Made by a program: the position numbers and the translations under genes. A stretch of 64,000 nucleotides of DNA. Origin: Doris montereyensis. Lineage: Eukaryota; Mollusca; Gastropoda; Nudibranchia; Dorididae. Of the stretch, positions 23,083 to 34,869 are shown in pieces (the stretch's first letter is position 1; each line of letters opens with the position of its first letter). The DNA lies in assembly GCA_037039925.1 (NCBI GenBank), contig JAXRKP010001087.1:50001-114000 (forward strand), in the 5' to 3' direction. Under the pieces are notes generated by a model. It worked only from the letters and a program-made list of their open reading frames with translations. It had not been told where the DNA came from and did no database searches.

Positions 23083-24095
23083 CTGAAAAATTGAAGCAAA
23101 AAAAAGAAGCAAAATTCATCAATACCAGACAGATCTTTGGATCACAAATACACATGCATTGAAGGGACGTAGTCACTCCAGAATTCTATGCACCTAACTT
23201 AGGGTTCATTAACTGTTTCAGCAGACACAGAAAAACAACAACAAAGCAAACAACAAACCCTGATTGATGACTTTTCAGCAAGTCTTCAATTCACATACCA
23301 TGAACCGTCATCATCATCATTGCCTTTTCACTGTGTACTAGGGTATAGGCCGCAAACCACAGACTTCCCCTGTGTCACTATTTTGTTAATTTTGTCAGCT
23401 CATAATCGTACTGTCTTAACTACACATAAACATGTTTTGAGAAGACAGTCTAAAGTTTTCAGCTCAAGCCAATCTGAAGTCATAACAAAATGCAAATGAA
23501 GCTTGTGACAAACGTAGATCGAATTTGGTTGTGAGTTTTGTGAGACAGAACAATTGACGACTCTAAATCTGATGATGATTGCAACTCCAAAATCATCAAT
23601 TATGTATTCAGGACAATTTCTTGTCAAGTCTTTCCACAAAGTCTTTGTCTTTTCAAATCATCATCCACTAGCCTTCTCCAGATTTTTTGTAACCTGTCCC
23701 CAATCCCCATGTCCATGCGGGTTTCACTTAAAAGCATGAATGCAGGAGATTTAAACATATATTTGAACATAGTATAATTTCAGTCTGTGAAATAAAGACC
23801 TGCAGCAAAGTATCTCCTGAAAAGTTTGCAAAACTTAATTTAAGTGGATGGAATTTTGCAGTGACAACATTCAACTGATCTGGGCATAACTGGTTGGAAA
23901 AACTAGCTTTTGTAAGTAAATACATAAAATATCCCTCTCCCAAGCTAGAAATGAACTCCAAATGTCAAGGCTGTGAGACTAACACCAGTTGTAATGTTGA
24001 CAGCCTTCTTAACAAATCACTAGGGTCGTGAAAACATGTATTACATATTTTAATTTCTTTCTTTTAATTTATTAAAAAGTGTGTGGCTAGTCTAC

Positions 24096-24170
24096 CTCTG
24101 AACAGTAGAGAGCAGAACATATGCACTCAGTGGCAGCCTCATGGAGGAAAGCTGGACAGTGAGCATCTAC
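24096..24170 (-). CDS. TNPO3: TNPO3 exon 9 (25 residues)
   Basis: Codes FLHEAATECICSALYCSE after VDAHCPA, aligned with human NLHEAASDCVCSALYAIE. 75 nt, phase 0 at both ends, acceptor TTCCAG, donor GTAGAC. Confidence 0.94.
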
Positions 24171-24229
24171 CTGGAAAGACAAAGTGGGGAAAATTAGATA
24201 AAACGCATGAAGAAAACAAAACATAATAC

Positions 24230-24440
24230 AACATTGTTATAGAATTCAGGACAGAAGATGTGATGGACGTGCTGGGCAGGAGAAGGGAAGACCAAAACAA
24301 AGATTATATGATATGGATGTGATGCAGGAAGACATAAAGATCGTTGATGCAAGAGATGGGGGGACAAACAGGATAGGACAAAGTGGAACAGAATGATCTG
24401 CTGTGGCGACCCCTAATGGGAAAAGCTGAAGGATGATGAA
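24230..24440 (+). mobile_element. LINE 3'-terminal fragment
   Basis: A reading near 24300-24430 gives MDVMQEDIKIVDARD and, across a shift, a tail like CCGDPNGKS, the usual C-terminus of some LINE proteins. It is very short, with no RT motifs. Confidence 0.5.
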
Positions 24441-25647
24441 AAAGTTATAAAATTATGTCATGATTGTGTGGACATCAGTTGGAGCGGTCAGATCTCATTT
24501 TCATACTTTATGTCAATCTTAACTGGCCTGTGTTTTGTATGGACAAAGAAGCGCAATATAGAAAAAAACTCAATCCAAGAGGCATTAAAAAATGTTTGTT
24601 TTATGAGATCACCTAGTCACTTATGGGTTGCTTCAATCACTATAAGCAGCGAATTTACCTTTTTTGAAGCAGAGTCAGGAAAAAATCAGTGACTTAGATT
24701 GAGTGATATAAACTTATTCACTGTGTATCAGCAAATTTAAGACAAGCAATTGCAAGACAAGATCTGGCTGCAAGAGATGTCACACGGCACAATTTCTTCC
24801 ATATGTTGCATTCTCATGGTGAATTAAGCGAAAAACAGCAGATTAAAAGACAAGTGAAAGAGTGAAAGGAAAGAAGTAGGACCCATCAGTAGCAGCTGCA
24901 AACTACCCACTAGTTCCATGTAAAAAATTAATTACATTATTCTACAATTCTTGTGCACATAATTGAGAATGAAAATACGTACTTGACAGAATGAACTATG
25001 TTATCAGTTATCCAAACCATCAAACCAAACAAAAAGGGCACGAGCGTGTGTGTCAGTCATTGAAATTCAACATGTCCATCATATACCATGATCTTCGTGT
25101 GAAAAAAGAGGAAACAGCAAGATGAAAGATGGGAGAAAAAAAAATGGAGGGGAAGAGGTAGGACCTACCATCAGTGCCTGCTGACCGCCCACAAAGAGTG
25201 AGCAAACAAGATTACAATTAAAGAAACATTACAAAGAACAGCAAAAAATAGTATAAAAATTGATATATTTCATTGAAATTTGTCCAATCCACCATTATAT
25301 GTGGTGATATCAGGGTGAGTTAAGGGTGAGTTAAGAGAAAACAGCAAAAAGATGAAAGACAAGTAAAGTATGAAAGGAAACAAATAAGACCTACCAGTAG
25401 CACCCTTAAACCACCCACAATTATAAGAAAAGATAAAATAATTTCATTGATCTCATATGAGAAAATTGACTAAGTCACATACAATTTTACTATCAAAGTT
25501 ACGAACAAATTTATATCTACACATAAATTCTTAAGCGATAAGAAAAGAAATAGTAAAAAAGAAAAAAAGAATCATGCAGAATTCAGAGTTTTATTTTATA
25601 AACAGTACAGCTTGATTTACATATATGTATTTATAAGCAATACTCAC

Positions 25648-25794
25648 TAATGTTTGAAAAGGATAATTCATGATCTGTGTTGAAAGCAGCACGTCTTGAG
25701 ACACAGCACCAACAGAAAACCAGCTACCTAGAACTTTAAACGTTCGGCTTCTAATGCGCTGGTCTTTCTCCTCCTCACTCTTAGCTTTCAAATT
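25648..25794 (-). CDS. TNPO3: TNPO3 exon 8 (49 residues)
   Basis: Includes RTFKVLGSWFSVGAVSQDVL, aligned with human [20 protein letters not shown], and ends in FQTL before GTGAGT. 147 nt, phase 0 at both ends, acceptor AACCAG. Confidence 0.94.
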
Positions 25795-26345
25795 CTGGTT
25801 TTTAATAAAATGACAAACGCATTTCATGAAATATATAACCAAAGAGATGTGTTGTTAAAGAGTAAATTGTTTCCAGATATTGATATAGATACCTATTTCA
25901 TTATATTGCACCTGCAAAGTACCATAACACCTTATTATTTAGGCTACTCCACTGAAATCTTTTTTTATTATCAAAAAACAAAATTTGCTTCTAGAAGAAG
26001 TATCATAACACCAAGTTAATCAATTTTCATAACACAATCAATGAAACTGACAATTGGTTTGTAATCATACTTCATGATTTTATAATATATTCCTTAATAG
26101 AAAGCCAGGGGGAGGAGAGGAGGGGGGGAGGAGAGGAGAAGAGGAGAGGTTGATGGAGAGGCCAGACAACATTTTAGTGTCCAGCATGTTTGTAATTGAA
26201 TTCCAGATTATCTATAAATAGATTAAGAAAACCAATACTTGCGTCTTTACTGTGAAAAACACAGACCCATACCAATACTAGTCTAGATAAGTTTCCATAT
26301 AATTCACATAAACTAAAGAAAGAAAAGATCAGTAGATCAACTTAC

Positions 26346-26447
26346 TATTTGCTGTAACAATTGTAAAACTGTTGGGCAAGCACGAGAAAGCTCCTGTACG
26401 ATTTCTTCCCGTCTGTTTGCACCGAGACGGAGAGAGCGACTGTTTAT
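26346..26447 (-). CDS. TNPO3: TNPO3 exon 7 (34 residues)
   Basis: Codes INSRSLRLGANRREEIVQEL and 14 further residues, matching human HSRSLRIGANRRTEIIEDL, one of the most conserved stretches of the family. 102 nt, phase 0 at both ends, acceptor TTTAG, donor GTAAGT. Confidence 0.95.
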
Positions 26448-27049
26448 CTAAATAAATATAGAAAAAACAACAAAAAGAATGAAAGAAGAAAGATATTTCA
26501 AAGGGTTGAATTTCCTGTAAAACCATCAGATCAGGCCATTCACTTGTTTGTTTGTTTGCTTATATATGTGCTTTGGTGGATTTTCACCTGTCCACCATAT
26601 ACGGTGACCGGAGAGAAAATTTATAGGAAGAAAAAAAAAAGGTGAAAGACGAAAGAAGAACGAAAGGAAAGAAGTAGAACTTATCAGCAATGCCTGCCAA
26701 CATCCCATAAAAAAAAAGAAGGACGAGTCCATGTCCTCAACTCCAAACTCGAGACAAGCAGTGGAAGTGGGAGAGGTTCACATTAGAAAAAATCGTTATT
26801 TTAATTCATTTCTCCCTTTCGCCATACAGAATTGTGATTCCATCCTTGTCAAGAATTAACATCCCACTTTATTGAATGTACATGTACGCCTCCATGTATT
26901 ATGGCGTCTTTAACACTACGGGAGTCAGAGGCCTGTGAGTGAATGAGAGAGAATATGAACTATAACTATGTTGAGTAGTTTTTCTATTAAAAAAATGTAT
27001 GGAAAGCAAGAAAAATCTAAATTGGTACCAAGATAAGACTTTTCAAGTC

Positions 27050-27460
27050 AAATGTTTGTTCTTCTATAAGGAGCGGGAGACTTGGAAGACCACTTAAGGG
27101 ACAAAGAAGAAACTTCAATCAAATCCTTTGTCAATGGATGTCTTCGAAGGATCTTGATTAGAAATGGAGAACTATGGGCAAGAACAGGAATGGAAACCAT
27201 TGAAATCACTCTAGGGAGAAGATGATGGAGATGGATTGGACATACTTTGAGAAAGCCTGCTTCAAATATAACAAGACAAGCATTGCAATGGAATACGCAG
27301 GGAAGACGACACCAGGGTAGGCCACGAGAAGGAGTATACAAATGGACCGTAAGAGACTTGATGTCAGCTGGAGTGAGCTAAAACAGGTATCACAGGAGAA
27401 GGAAAGATGAACATCTGTCTGTGGCCTATACCTGCAAAAGGCTTTGATTGATTTATTGAA
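27050..27460 (+). mobile_element. LINE 3'-terminal fragment (WIGHTLRKP type)
   Basis: The plus strand codes FVNGCLRRILI, TGMETIEITLGRR, WRWIGHTLRKPASNITRQAL and QGRRHQGRPREGVYKWTVRD with one stop, the typical C-terminal region of a non-LTR retrotransposon polyprotein. A second copy of this family lies on the minus strand at 62600-62880. Confidence 0.8.
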
Positions 27461-27664
27461 TTTTCCTGTTGTGATTATTTATTGTGAGCATATTATGTCA
27501 ACAAACACAAGTGAACAATTTTCAAAAGATGAGGCATTGCGAGTTTGTAATTCATGACCTCACTGGCTCAATAACAGTATTAACACGGTTGGCCAAGTGT
27601 GATGTTCACAGAGTTGTACTCTTAGAAAAGGTAATTCACATTGTTGTCTTCACTTGACTGAAGT

Positions 27665-28048
27665 TTGAATGAGTACCCAGCTATGGGTAGAGAAAGATCT
27701 TATCAGATCTTGTCACAGTGTTAGACATTAGTGTAAAGGCATCTTGAATGAGTACTCAGCTATAGAAAGAGAAAAGGATCTTGTCAGAGTGTTAGTGCAA
27801 AGTATCTTGAATGAGTACTCAGCTATAGGAAGAGAAAAGGATCTTGTCAGAATGTTAGTGCAAGGCGTCTTGAATGAGTACTCAGCTAAAGGATCTTGTC
27901 AGAATGTTAGTGCAAGGCGTCTTGAATGAGTACTCAGCTAAAGATCTTGTCAGAATGTTAGTGCAAGGCGTCTTGAATGAGTACTCAGCTATAGGAAGAG
28001 AAAAAGGATCTTGTCAGAGCGTTAGTGCAAGGCATCTTGAATGAGTGC
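27665..28048 (+). repeat. 63-bp tandem array
   Basis: About six units of up to 63 bp containing TTGAATGAGTACTCAGCTAT, GAAGAGAAAAGGATCTTGTC and AGTGTTAGTGCAAG. Two units lack the GGAAGAGAA part. Confidence 0.88.
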
Positions 28049-28064
28049 AGCCTTACAGACTAAA

Positions 28065-28400
28065 TTAATGTACAAAAATATAAAGAAAAGGGCCGTAATA
28101 TAAAAAAACTCCAATGTTATCAGACATGCTAACTTTTTAGAGTCAATATTCAAGAGATCTATCATCATAGTCTTGTAGTAGTACATTGACTGGGTTTTGG
28201 AGTTCAAGTTCTATAGGTAACTACCTATATATCTATGAGTTTATTTTTTCCAAGTTATACCAAGCTGTTATAGTCTTGCAGATTATTCACAGGTGTCATG
28301 TGCACGTTGTGGAAGTTACAGATCATAGCAGTTATTAAAAAAGGTGTGCCCTTTCCCTCCCCTGAAAGGCTCTAGCCAAATAATTACACACATACACACA
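28065..28400. repeat. Dispersed ~330-bp repeat, copy 1
   Basis: Diverged match to 42945-43305, same orientation, sharing AATGTTATCAGACATG, ATAGCAGTTATTAAAA and GGTGTGCCC...CCTCCC. It abuts the start of LINE copy C at 28401. Confidence 0.8.
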
Positions 28401-29180
28401 GAATGAATGTAGGTGTGTCAAAGCTCAAACCAGAAATGTAGCCATGCTTTCATTTGCTGATGATTTAGTTCTGTTTGAAAAATCAGAAAGGGGCATTCAG
28501 TCGAATATCAACATAATGAATAATGAATTAAAAGAGGAATGGAGTGAATGCAAGGAAAACCAAACATTGCTAGTAATTAGGGAAGCTAAACACAACATTT
28601 TTAATTGGACAGGGGAGAATTTAGAACAAGTTCAAACCTATAATTACCTAGGAGTAATGATTAACTCAGAGGGAAATCTAATAGAAGAAATCAGCCAAAG
28701 AATCCAAAAGGCAATGACAATATATAACCATCTAGGAAAGGCATTTATAGGTACACAAGAATAACCAAAATGGCAGTATACAACACCGTTTATTATCCTA
28801 CTCTCCTCTATGGCAGTGAAACCTGGACCTTAGACAGAAGGGAATACTAAAAGAGAAAATCAGAAATCAAACCAAAGCAGATGGCATCAAAACTAAGATA
28901 GAAAAAAAAACTGAGATGGTTTTGGCATGTAAACAGAATGAATGACACCAGAATAGCTAAATCAGTATACAGTGCTAAAACTCAAGGTAAAAGACCAAAG
29001 GGCAGACCTCGGAGAAAGTGGGAAGAAAATATAAAAGAGGTATTAAAGCAAAGAAATTTAACTTTCACAGGAGGAAACATAAAATGTCAGGACAGGGCAG
29101 CCTAGAGGAAGATCATTTCGGGTATCTAAACTCATACACCGGAAGATAGAATGGGAGTTGATAAAAAAGAAAGAAATAAA
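28401..29180 (+). mobile_element. RTE-like LINE copy C, 3' part
   Basis: Begins just before the FADDLVLFEKSERG motif (28456) and runs through YNYLGVMINSEGNLIEEISQ to the 3' GAAAG tail. Several frame breaks and a deletion around 28845. 5'-truncated. Confidence 0.88.
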
Positions 29181-29469
29181 TACACATTTTTTTAAAAGAA
29201 CAGACGAAAACCAGAATGAAATGGCCTGCTGGGGGATAAATGATATACAGTTGGTGAGCCTGCACGCATGGAGATAGAGACTATAAATCCATCCAATTAC
29301 CTGTATACTGTAAATATCATACCCCCCCCCCCCCAAAAAAAGATATAAAAAATGTTAAGAAATAACTTTAAAAAACACCAAAAAGCATATCGTCGATGTA
29401 ATTCTCTAAACACGTATATCCGAATTTGTCGAAAAATCGTTTTTTTCTTATTTTCGCTTGAGAAGGCAA

Positions 29470-29600
29470 TTCCCTACCTTAGATCTGACGCTCAAAGTGA
29501 TCTGACCAATAAAAGGCAAGTTTTTATCGTCTGCTATAAACGCGGCTTGCTATTGGTCACAGCTTCTGAAACTCTTTCCGCGTAAATCAAGTTGAAGGCG
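29470..29600 (+). promoter_or_regulatory. Candidate promoter of the TIR transposon
   Basis: Contains GACCAATAAAAG (29503), CTATAAACGCGG (29533) and TATTGGTCA (29551), i.e. CCAAT-box-like elements in both orientations around a TATA-like element, upstream of the putative leader exon. Inferred from position and motifs only. Confidence 0.35.
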
Positions 29601-29947
29601 CGACTGTGTTTGAAACAGCTTATTCATCAAATCTCGAAGACAGTACAGAAAATTCATCTCTCTTATCACTACTAAAGGTAAGGGTTAAATATAGTATTTC
29701 ATTTTAACCAGTTATTTTTACTTGTGATATTGTTTTAAGATCAAAATTGAGCATTATAATGTATAACATTAGATCTACGTGGCATACAGAGTTACTTAAT
29801 AAAGTGTGTTATTTTCTTTTTGATAATAGTAATAGTAAAAACCTCTCATCAATTAGCATGGTGGACATAAACTGTGTAACAAAAGCAATTATCTGATATA
29901 ATATCAATTAACTTATTTTGTTTGGTGCATTTTTCCTTTCTTTAAGT

Positions 29948-32667
29948 ATGGACCGCCATTCAAGAGGATTTAAATTACTTCAGTTGGCTCAAGAAAGAGC
30001 AAGAGCCTCTGAGAATATCTTCAGTCATCAAGAAACCCCGACCGACATAAAGATGATGCTTTCATATCGCAGCCAATGACATCAACTCTCGACAAGTCGT
30101 TGAAGATACCTCTCGTGGACATGCTGTAAACATTTCATTGCGTGATCTATCTTTCAGTTCGTTGTTAAACATGTCTCTTGATATCAATGCTGTGCTTGAA
30201 GATGAAGATGGAATATTATCATTATCATGGGATGGGAAGAACTCTGAATGTGATTCTGACTTGTCACGACATCCTGATATGGGTGCATGTCAAGTAAATG
30301 GTCATCAAAATGTTCACAGTGATGTGACCATTGACGGTGCTGAAGATAATGTTGATGGTGTTGTAGGTGCTAATATTGTTGGTGGTAAAGGAGGGGAAAT
30401 GCAATTGATGATACTGAATGTGGTGATGTCATCGATGATACGGAAACTGTTTTGCATGATAATGGAAATGTTGTTGACGGTATCGAAAATGGTATTGCTA
30501 TTTATGATACTGAAAATAGTGTTGTTATTAGTGAAGCTGCTGAAAATGGTGGTGTTGTTAATGATACTGAAAATGTTGTTGTTGATGATAATGAAAATGG
30601 TGGTTTTGTAGATGATACTGGAAACGTTGCTATTGAGGATAATGAAAATGGTGTTGTTGTTGAAGGTATCGAAAATGGTGTTGCTGCTGGTACCACAGGT
30701 GACGATGTTATTCATGACATTGATGGTATAGAGAGAAATGATGTTCGTGGACGGCAAAGAAAATGATGATGTTGATGATGGCACAGGAAGTGGTGATGTT
30801 GATGTTACTGAGAGTGGTGCAGATGATGTTGGCATATAATGCAATGATCATGCTGATGATATAGAAAATGATGATGCCGATGGTGGCGAAGAAGGTAGTG
30901 ATGCTGCTGGTGGTATAGGAGGTGGTGCTGATGCTCAAGGCGAAGCTGTTGATGCTGGGTTGCATGTAGTTGCGACTGGTGTACAAGATGAGAAGGGTGA
31001 TATTAATAATCTGAATGCTGGACGAAAAAGGAAAGCACATCCTGCTAGGTGGCAGAAGTCTATCAACAAAAAAAGGAGAGAGAATGGTCTCTCTTACAGT
31101 GGTCAAAGATACACAGATGAGTCATTCAAAGTGTTTGAAAATGTCGAGAAAGAAAAGAGAAAAATGGGTGAAAGATGTAACTGTAAAAAGTCTAAGTGTG
31201 CAAAGATATCTGATGATGAAAGGGAACATATATTCAAGAAAGTTTGGGCTTTAACCTGGCCTCAAAAAGAGATCTTTGTTATGTCCCATGTTGTGGCAGG
31301 CGATGTAAAACAAAGAAAAGTAAATGCAGAGACATTTCGCAGACAAAAATCTCTCAAATTTTATCTAGAATCAAACAATGGGCAACTCCAGGTTTGTTCC
31401 AAAATGTTTCAGGCTACATCTGGACTAAAGAATGGTGGATTCGGAAATGAATCAACAAAGATAATGATTCGACAAACGCCCCTCGTCAAACGATGCCCAA
31501 AGAATCAGTCAGGAGATGCACTTTGACATCCTTTCTAAATTCCCTGCCAAGATTAGAGTCGCATTATTGTAGAAAGTCTTCCACCAAGATCTACTTAGAA
31601 CCCATGTATCAGTCCATGGCCGATGTGTTCCATGTTTATGAAACATATTGCAAAGATAAATCAGAAACACCTTTTACAAGGCCTGTCTTTGCAGATGAAT
31701 TCTCTCGCCTCAACATGTCTATCTTCAGACCCCGAAAGGACCAATGCGATATTTGCATTGGCTACTCAGAAAATCACGTTGATGAGCTTGCTTATACTCG
31801 CCACATACAGAAGAAGGACCGGGCTCAACAAGACAAAATCATGGACAAGCAATCAGCTGTTGATGGGAAATGCAAAGTCATAACTATGGATTTGCAAGCT
31901 GTTTTATTGTGTCCAATGTTGAAAGCCTCAGCCCTATATTATCGGACCAAGTTATGTGTCCATGATTTTACAATCTTTGATCTTGCAACCCATGATGCCA
32001 TGTGCTATGTCTGGCATGAAGGAGAAGGAGGGCTTAGTGCTCAGGAATTTGCCTCTATGGTGACCGACTACCTTGAAAGAGACCTATCATTTGATAAATA
32101 CATAATATATTCAGATGGGTGCACTTATCAAAATAGGAATAAAGTAATGGCAAGCGCTCTCTCCAGGTTTGCGGTGCTCCATGGCAAAGTTATTGAGCAG
32201 AAAATTTTAAGAAAAAGGACACACGCAGATGGAGGCCGACAGTGTCCACAGTGTCATTGAGAGGAAACTGAAAAATAAAAAGATACATTTGCCATCGGAC
32301 TATGTCAGAGTCATCGAGGAGGCGAAGGACCCCTCGTCCTTACAATGTCAAGTATCTGAGCCATGACTTTTTTCTGAATTTCGATGGCATCAATACACTA
32401 AAGAGCATCAGGCCTGGAGATAAAGCTGGCGATCCCGTGGTGACAGATATCAGGGCCCTGCGGTATGAGCATGATGGCTCAATTTATTTCAAGTTGATAT
32501 TGGACGATGAGTGGGCTTCCAATCATCATGAAAAGGAAGGAGTCTACAACTTTGATAAAAGAACCTGTGGCTCTGTATGCAGAAAAACCAAAAATTTCAA
32601 AACAAAAACACCAGCATCTACAAGAGCTAAAAAATGTAATTCCCACAGATTGTTGGAGATTTTATGA
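29948..32667 (+). pseudogene. DDE-like transposase CDS, frame-broken
   Basis: The start ATG at 29948 follows a consensus acceptor and codes MDRHSRGFKLLQLAQERARA. An acidic Val/Asp/Glu/Asn repeat region (30300-30950) follows, then a basic patch and a Cys cluster CNCKKSKCAKIS (31180), LQVCSKMFQAT (31390), FPA-type segment LESHYCRKS (31555), DQCDICIGY (31740), the RNase H-like core TMDLQAVLLCP (31884) and YSDGCTYQNRN (32106), GHTQMEADSVHSVIER (about 32218, shifted frame) and KSIRPGDKAGDPVVTDIRAL (32401). This set of motifs in this order belongs to a transposase family common in invertebrate genomes. Candidate catalytic residues are the Asp of MDL, the Asp of SDG and the Glu of QME. At least five frame changes, several at homopolymers, break it. 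It is not a host gene. Confidence 0.85.
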
Positions 32668-33690
32668 TGATTTGAAATTTGAGGTTTAAATCGATGCTTA
32701 CTTTTCAGACTTTGTCTTTCATGTTAAATACTGTTTCTACTACGCATTCGTTTGCCATAACTAGGGCTATGAATTTTGATTTTGTTCAAAATTAAATCTG
32801 ACTTCTTGTTGGTTCTTTTTTGTTGTTTTAAAATTCACACGTTTTTGACATAATGTCATCATACGTAACTTGTACAGGATGTTGATACTGCTATTCAATT
32901 CAATGCTATCATTTTCTTATTTCCTGAATTTGTTTCTGATGGTATGGTTTTAATACTAAGCCACTATCCTTAAATTATTTTCAACAAAGCTTCCTATTCG
33001 TATCATTTGCCTTAACACGCTGAGACCAGTTAGACAGATATGTTTCCAGAAATTGTTATTACTTTTTGTTACACAATGCTTTATGCTGCTATTTTCATTG
33101 CAATTATCTAGTTTGTAGTCCTGATGTGTGTTGTTTTTTCAATTTGTGATTTCCGTATTCATTAAATTTGTTCACGTGCAAAAATCTGACTTGTGACTTT
33201 CTTTACATTTCAGAACATCAAACCAGAATGTAAGAGATATTTTTTGTTTGTTTTTTTTTGGTATTGTTTGTGTTTTGTTTTTTGCGATGGGGATTTCAAA
33301 CACTAGAATCGTTTCGGAAACGAAAAGCCACGCATGCCTAGATCTATCTTTATCTTGGCAGGCATGTCTATGGCATACATACTAAGCGGATGGATGTACG
33401 TGTTTATATTTTCATTTTTTGACACTGATGATGAGCGAGAAACGCGTTGTTGACTTAAGTGTTTACAGTTTTCAAAATTGAGGACTTTAAGCGTGTAAGT
33501 CATTTTTCTACACTTATTTGGAAATTATTTTAACAAAACTTTACACAATGTACAAGGATGATGTTTTAATCATGAAATAACGAAAATCATTCAGAATTAG
33601 TCTTGTAAAAAATCAATATTTAGTTTTTTGTCTCTACTGTAAAACTTGTGTTAGCGGACTTATGTGTTTAGAGAATTACATCGACGATAT

Positions 33691-33845
33691 ACATAATAAG
33701 AATAATATTACGTATATTGCCTATGGCATTCAACCTATTTTATCAATGTCACGACCCTTTAATGTACAGTGCCTGGTGTTTGTTCTCTCAAACATGATAT
33801 GTGCGCTCTATAAATGTCTACCTTATTATCATTATTATTACTAGC
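33691..33845 (+). repeat. Retroelement 3'-end fragment with ATT-repeat tail
   Basis: Ends GCGCTCTATAAATGTCTACC then TTATTATCATTATTATTA, resembling 3' tails of L2/CR1-like LINEs. It directly adjoins the right end of the TIR transposon. Confidence 0.45.
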
Positions 33846-34391
33846 TGAGAAACCCACCCATGTTGGGTCAAATATAGCTCTAGATGCAGATCTTTGCCTA
33901 CATCATGATTCTGTTGACTTTCCTGAAAGGCTTAAGCTCGCCTATTTGTATGTTCATTTTGTCTCATTGTCCAGGAAACTTCTGTTTTTCTCTTTAGAGC
34001 AATTTGATGCTCTAGATTAAGATGTATTAGATTTCAAGCGCTTCAGTTCTGTGGTTAGCCTTTTAATCGAGTCGTCTTTTATGAGTTCATTTCAGGTTCA
34101 TAAATATATAATAATCATAGCATTTCTTCTGTTCATAGGTACCGTTAAATGAAACTAATATATTTCAATATCAAATCAATTAAAACGAATAGGCCTATGG
34201 AAATCTTCACCTGGTATTGAGACAATATGTAATTTTATCAAGATTTTCGGTTACAACATAAAAATCTGATTCAGCGTTACATTATCCAAATCTACGTCCG
34301 TTACAAATATATAGATTATCTCTGTTCATATCCGGCACCTCATCACCTCCCCTTTCCCCACCATACAGCTGTGATGGAATGATGGACTCAC

Positions 34392-34448
34392 CTCTTCGGC
34401 AAGATCAGGAGAATCTCCAACAGGAATCCTGTATGCTCCACACTGAAC
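34392..34448 (-). CDS. TNPO3: TNPO3 exon 6 (about 19 residues; one base short)
   Basis: The first base completes Lys from exon 5. It then codes FSVEHTGFLLEILLILP, matching human [21 protein letters not shown]. The exon is 57 nt; 58 are needed to join exon 7 in frame, so one base, probably a G before AAGAG near 34397, is missing. Acceptor TTCTAG, donor GTGAGT. The intron downstream (about 8 kb) holds the TIR transposon and LINE fragments. Confidence 0.87.
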
Positions 34449-34791
34449 CTAGAAGAATGAGGTAAGTAAATAAACAAAATTGTCACAAGGCCAAGGTATG
34501 CAATGAGTGTACATAAAGACAGAACGGAAGGAAAGATAAAATTTACCCCGGAGATACAAGTGACGAATCGAGAAGCAAAACATTGAAATCAAAACACTCA
34601 AACAAAACAAATTTCTTTTTACCACATTAATTTCAGCCAGGTCAGGCAAAACCTTCACAAAGAAAATAAAAAACTGCCCAAACTAAAGCAAACAAATAAA
34701 CAGCCAAAAAGAAAAAGAAGGGTTTCCAGTAACTGAATCATAACTTACAATCTGATCAGGTTTACAAATGAAGGATAAAACCAAAACTCAC

Positions 34792-34866
34792 TTTTCTACC
34801 AAGTCAAAGGATAGCAGACTTCCAGGTCGCCATCTGCAGGGCTAAATCAGCCAGTGCTAAAGATAA
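34792..34866 (-). CDS. TNPO3: TNPO3 exon 5 (about 25 residues; one extra base)
   Basis: It codes LSLALADLALQMATWKSAIL and then, after dropping one T of the CTTTG at 34807-34809, DLVEK. Human has LALAIADLALQMPSWK...LVEK. Uncorrected, the frame hits TGA within the exon. It ends in phase 2 (AA, completed by G of exon 6). Donor GTGAGT, acceptor TGACAG. Confidence 0.88.
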
Positions 34867-34869
34867 CTG

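Larger units (their letters stand above)
29387..33690 (+). mobile_element. 4.3-kb DNA transposon with terminal inverted repeats
   Basis: The two ends match as perfect 27-bp inverted repeats (29387-29413 and 33664-33690). If the outer ATAT on each side is a 4-bp target duplication, the inverted repeat proper is 23 bp starting CGTCGATGTAATTCTC. Inside, on the plus strand, lie a candidate promoter, a 5' leader with a splice donor (GT at 29678) and acceptor (AG at 29945), and a broken transposase frame at 29948-32667. It sits antisense in the intron between TNPO3 exons 6 and 7. The superfamily is not certain; Sola, which to my recollection makes 4-bp duplications, is one possibility. Confidence 0.85.

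Noticed and set aside
30314..30844. Minus-strand Thr/Ser/Ile open frame of 176 codons
   Set aside because: Antisense of the acidic repeat in the transposase.
31493..32667. Considered as an uncharacterised host gene
   Set aside because: Motif order matches a transposase family and it lies between terminal inverted repeats.
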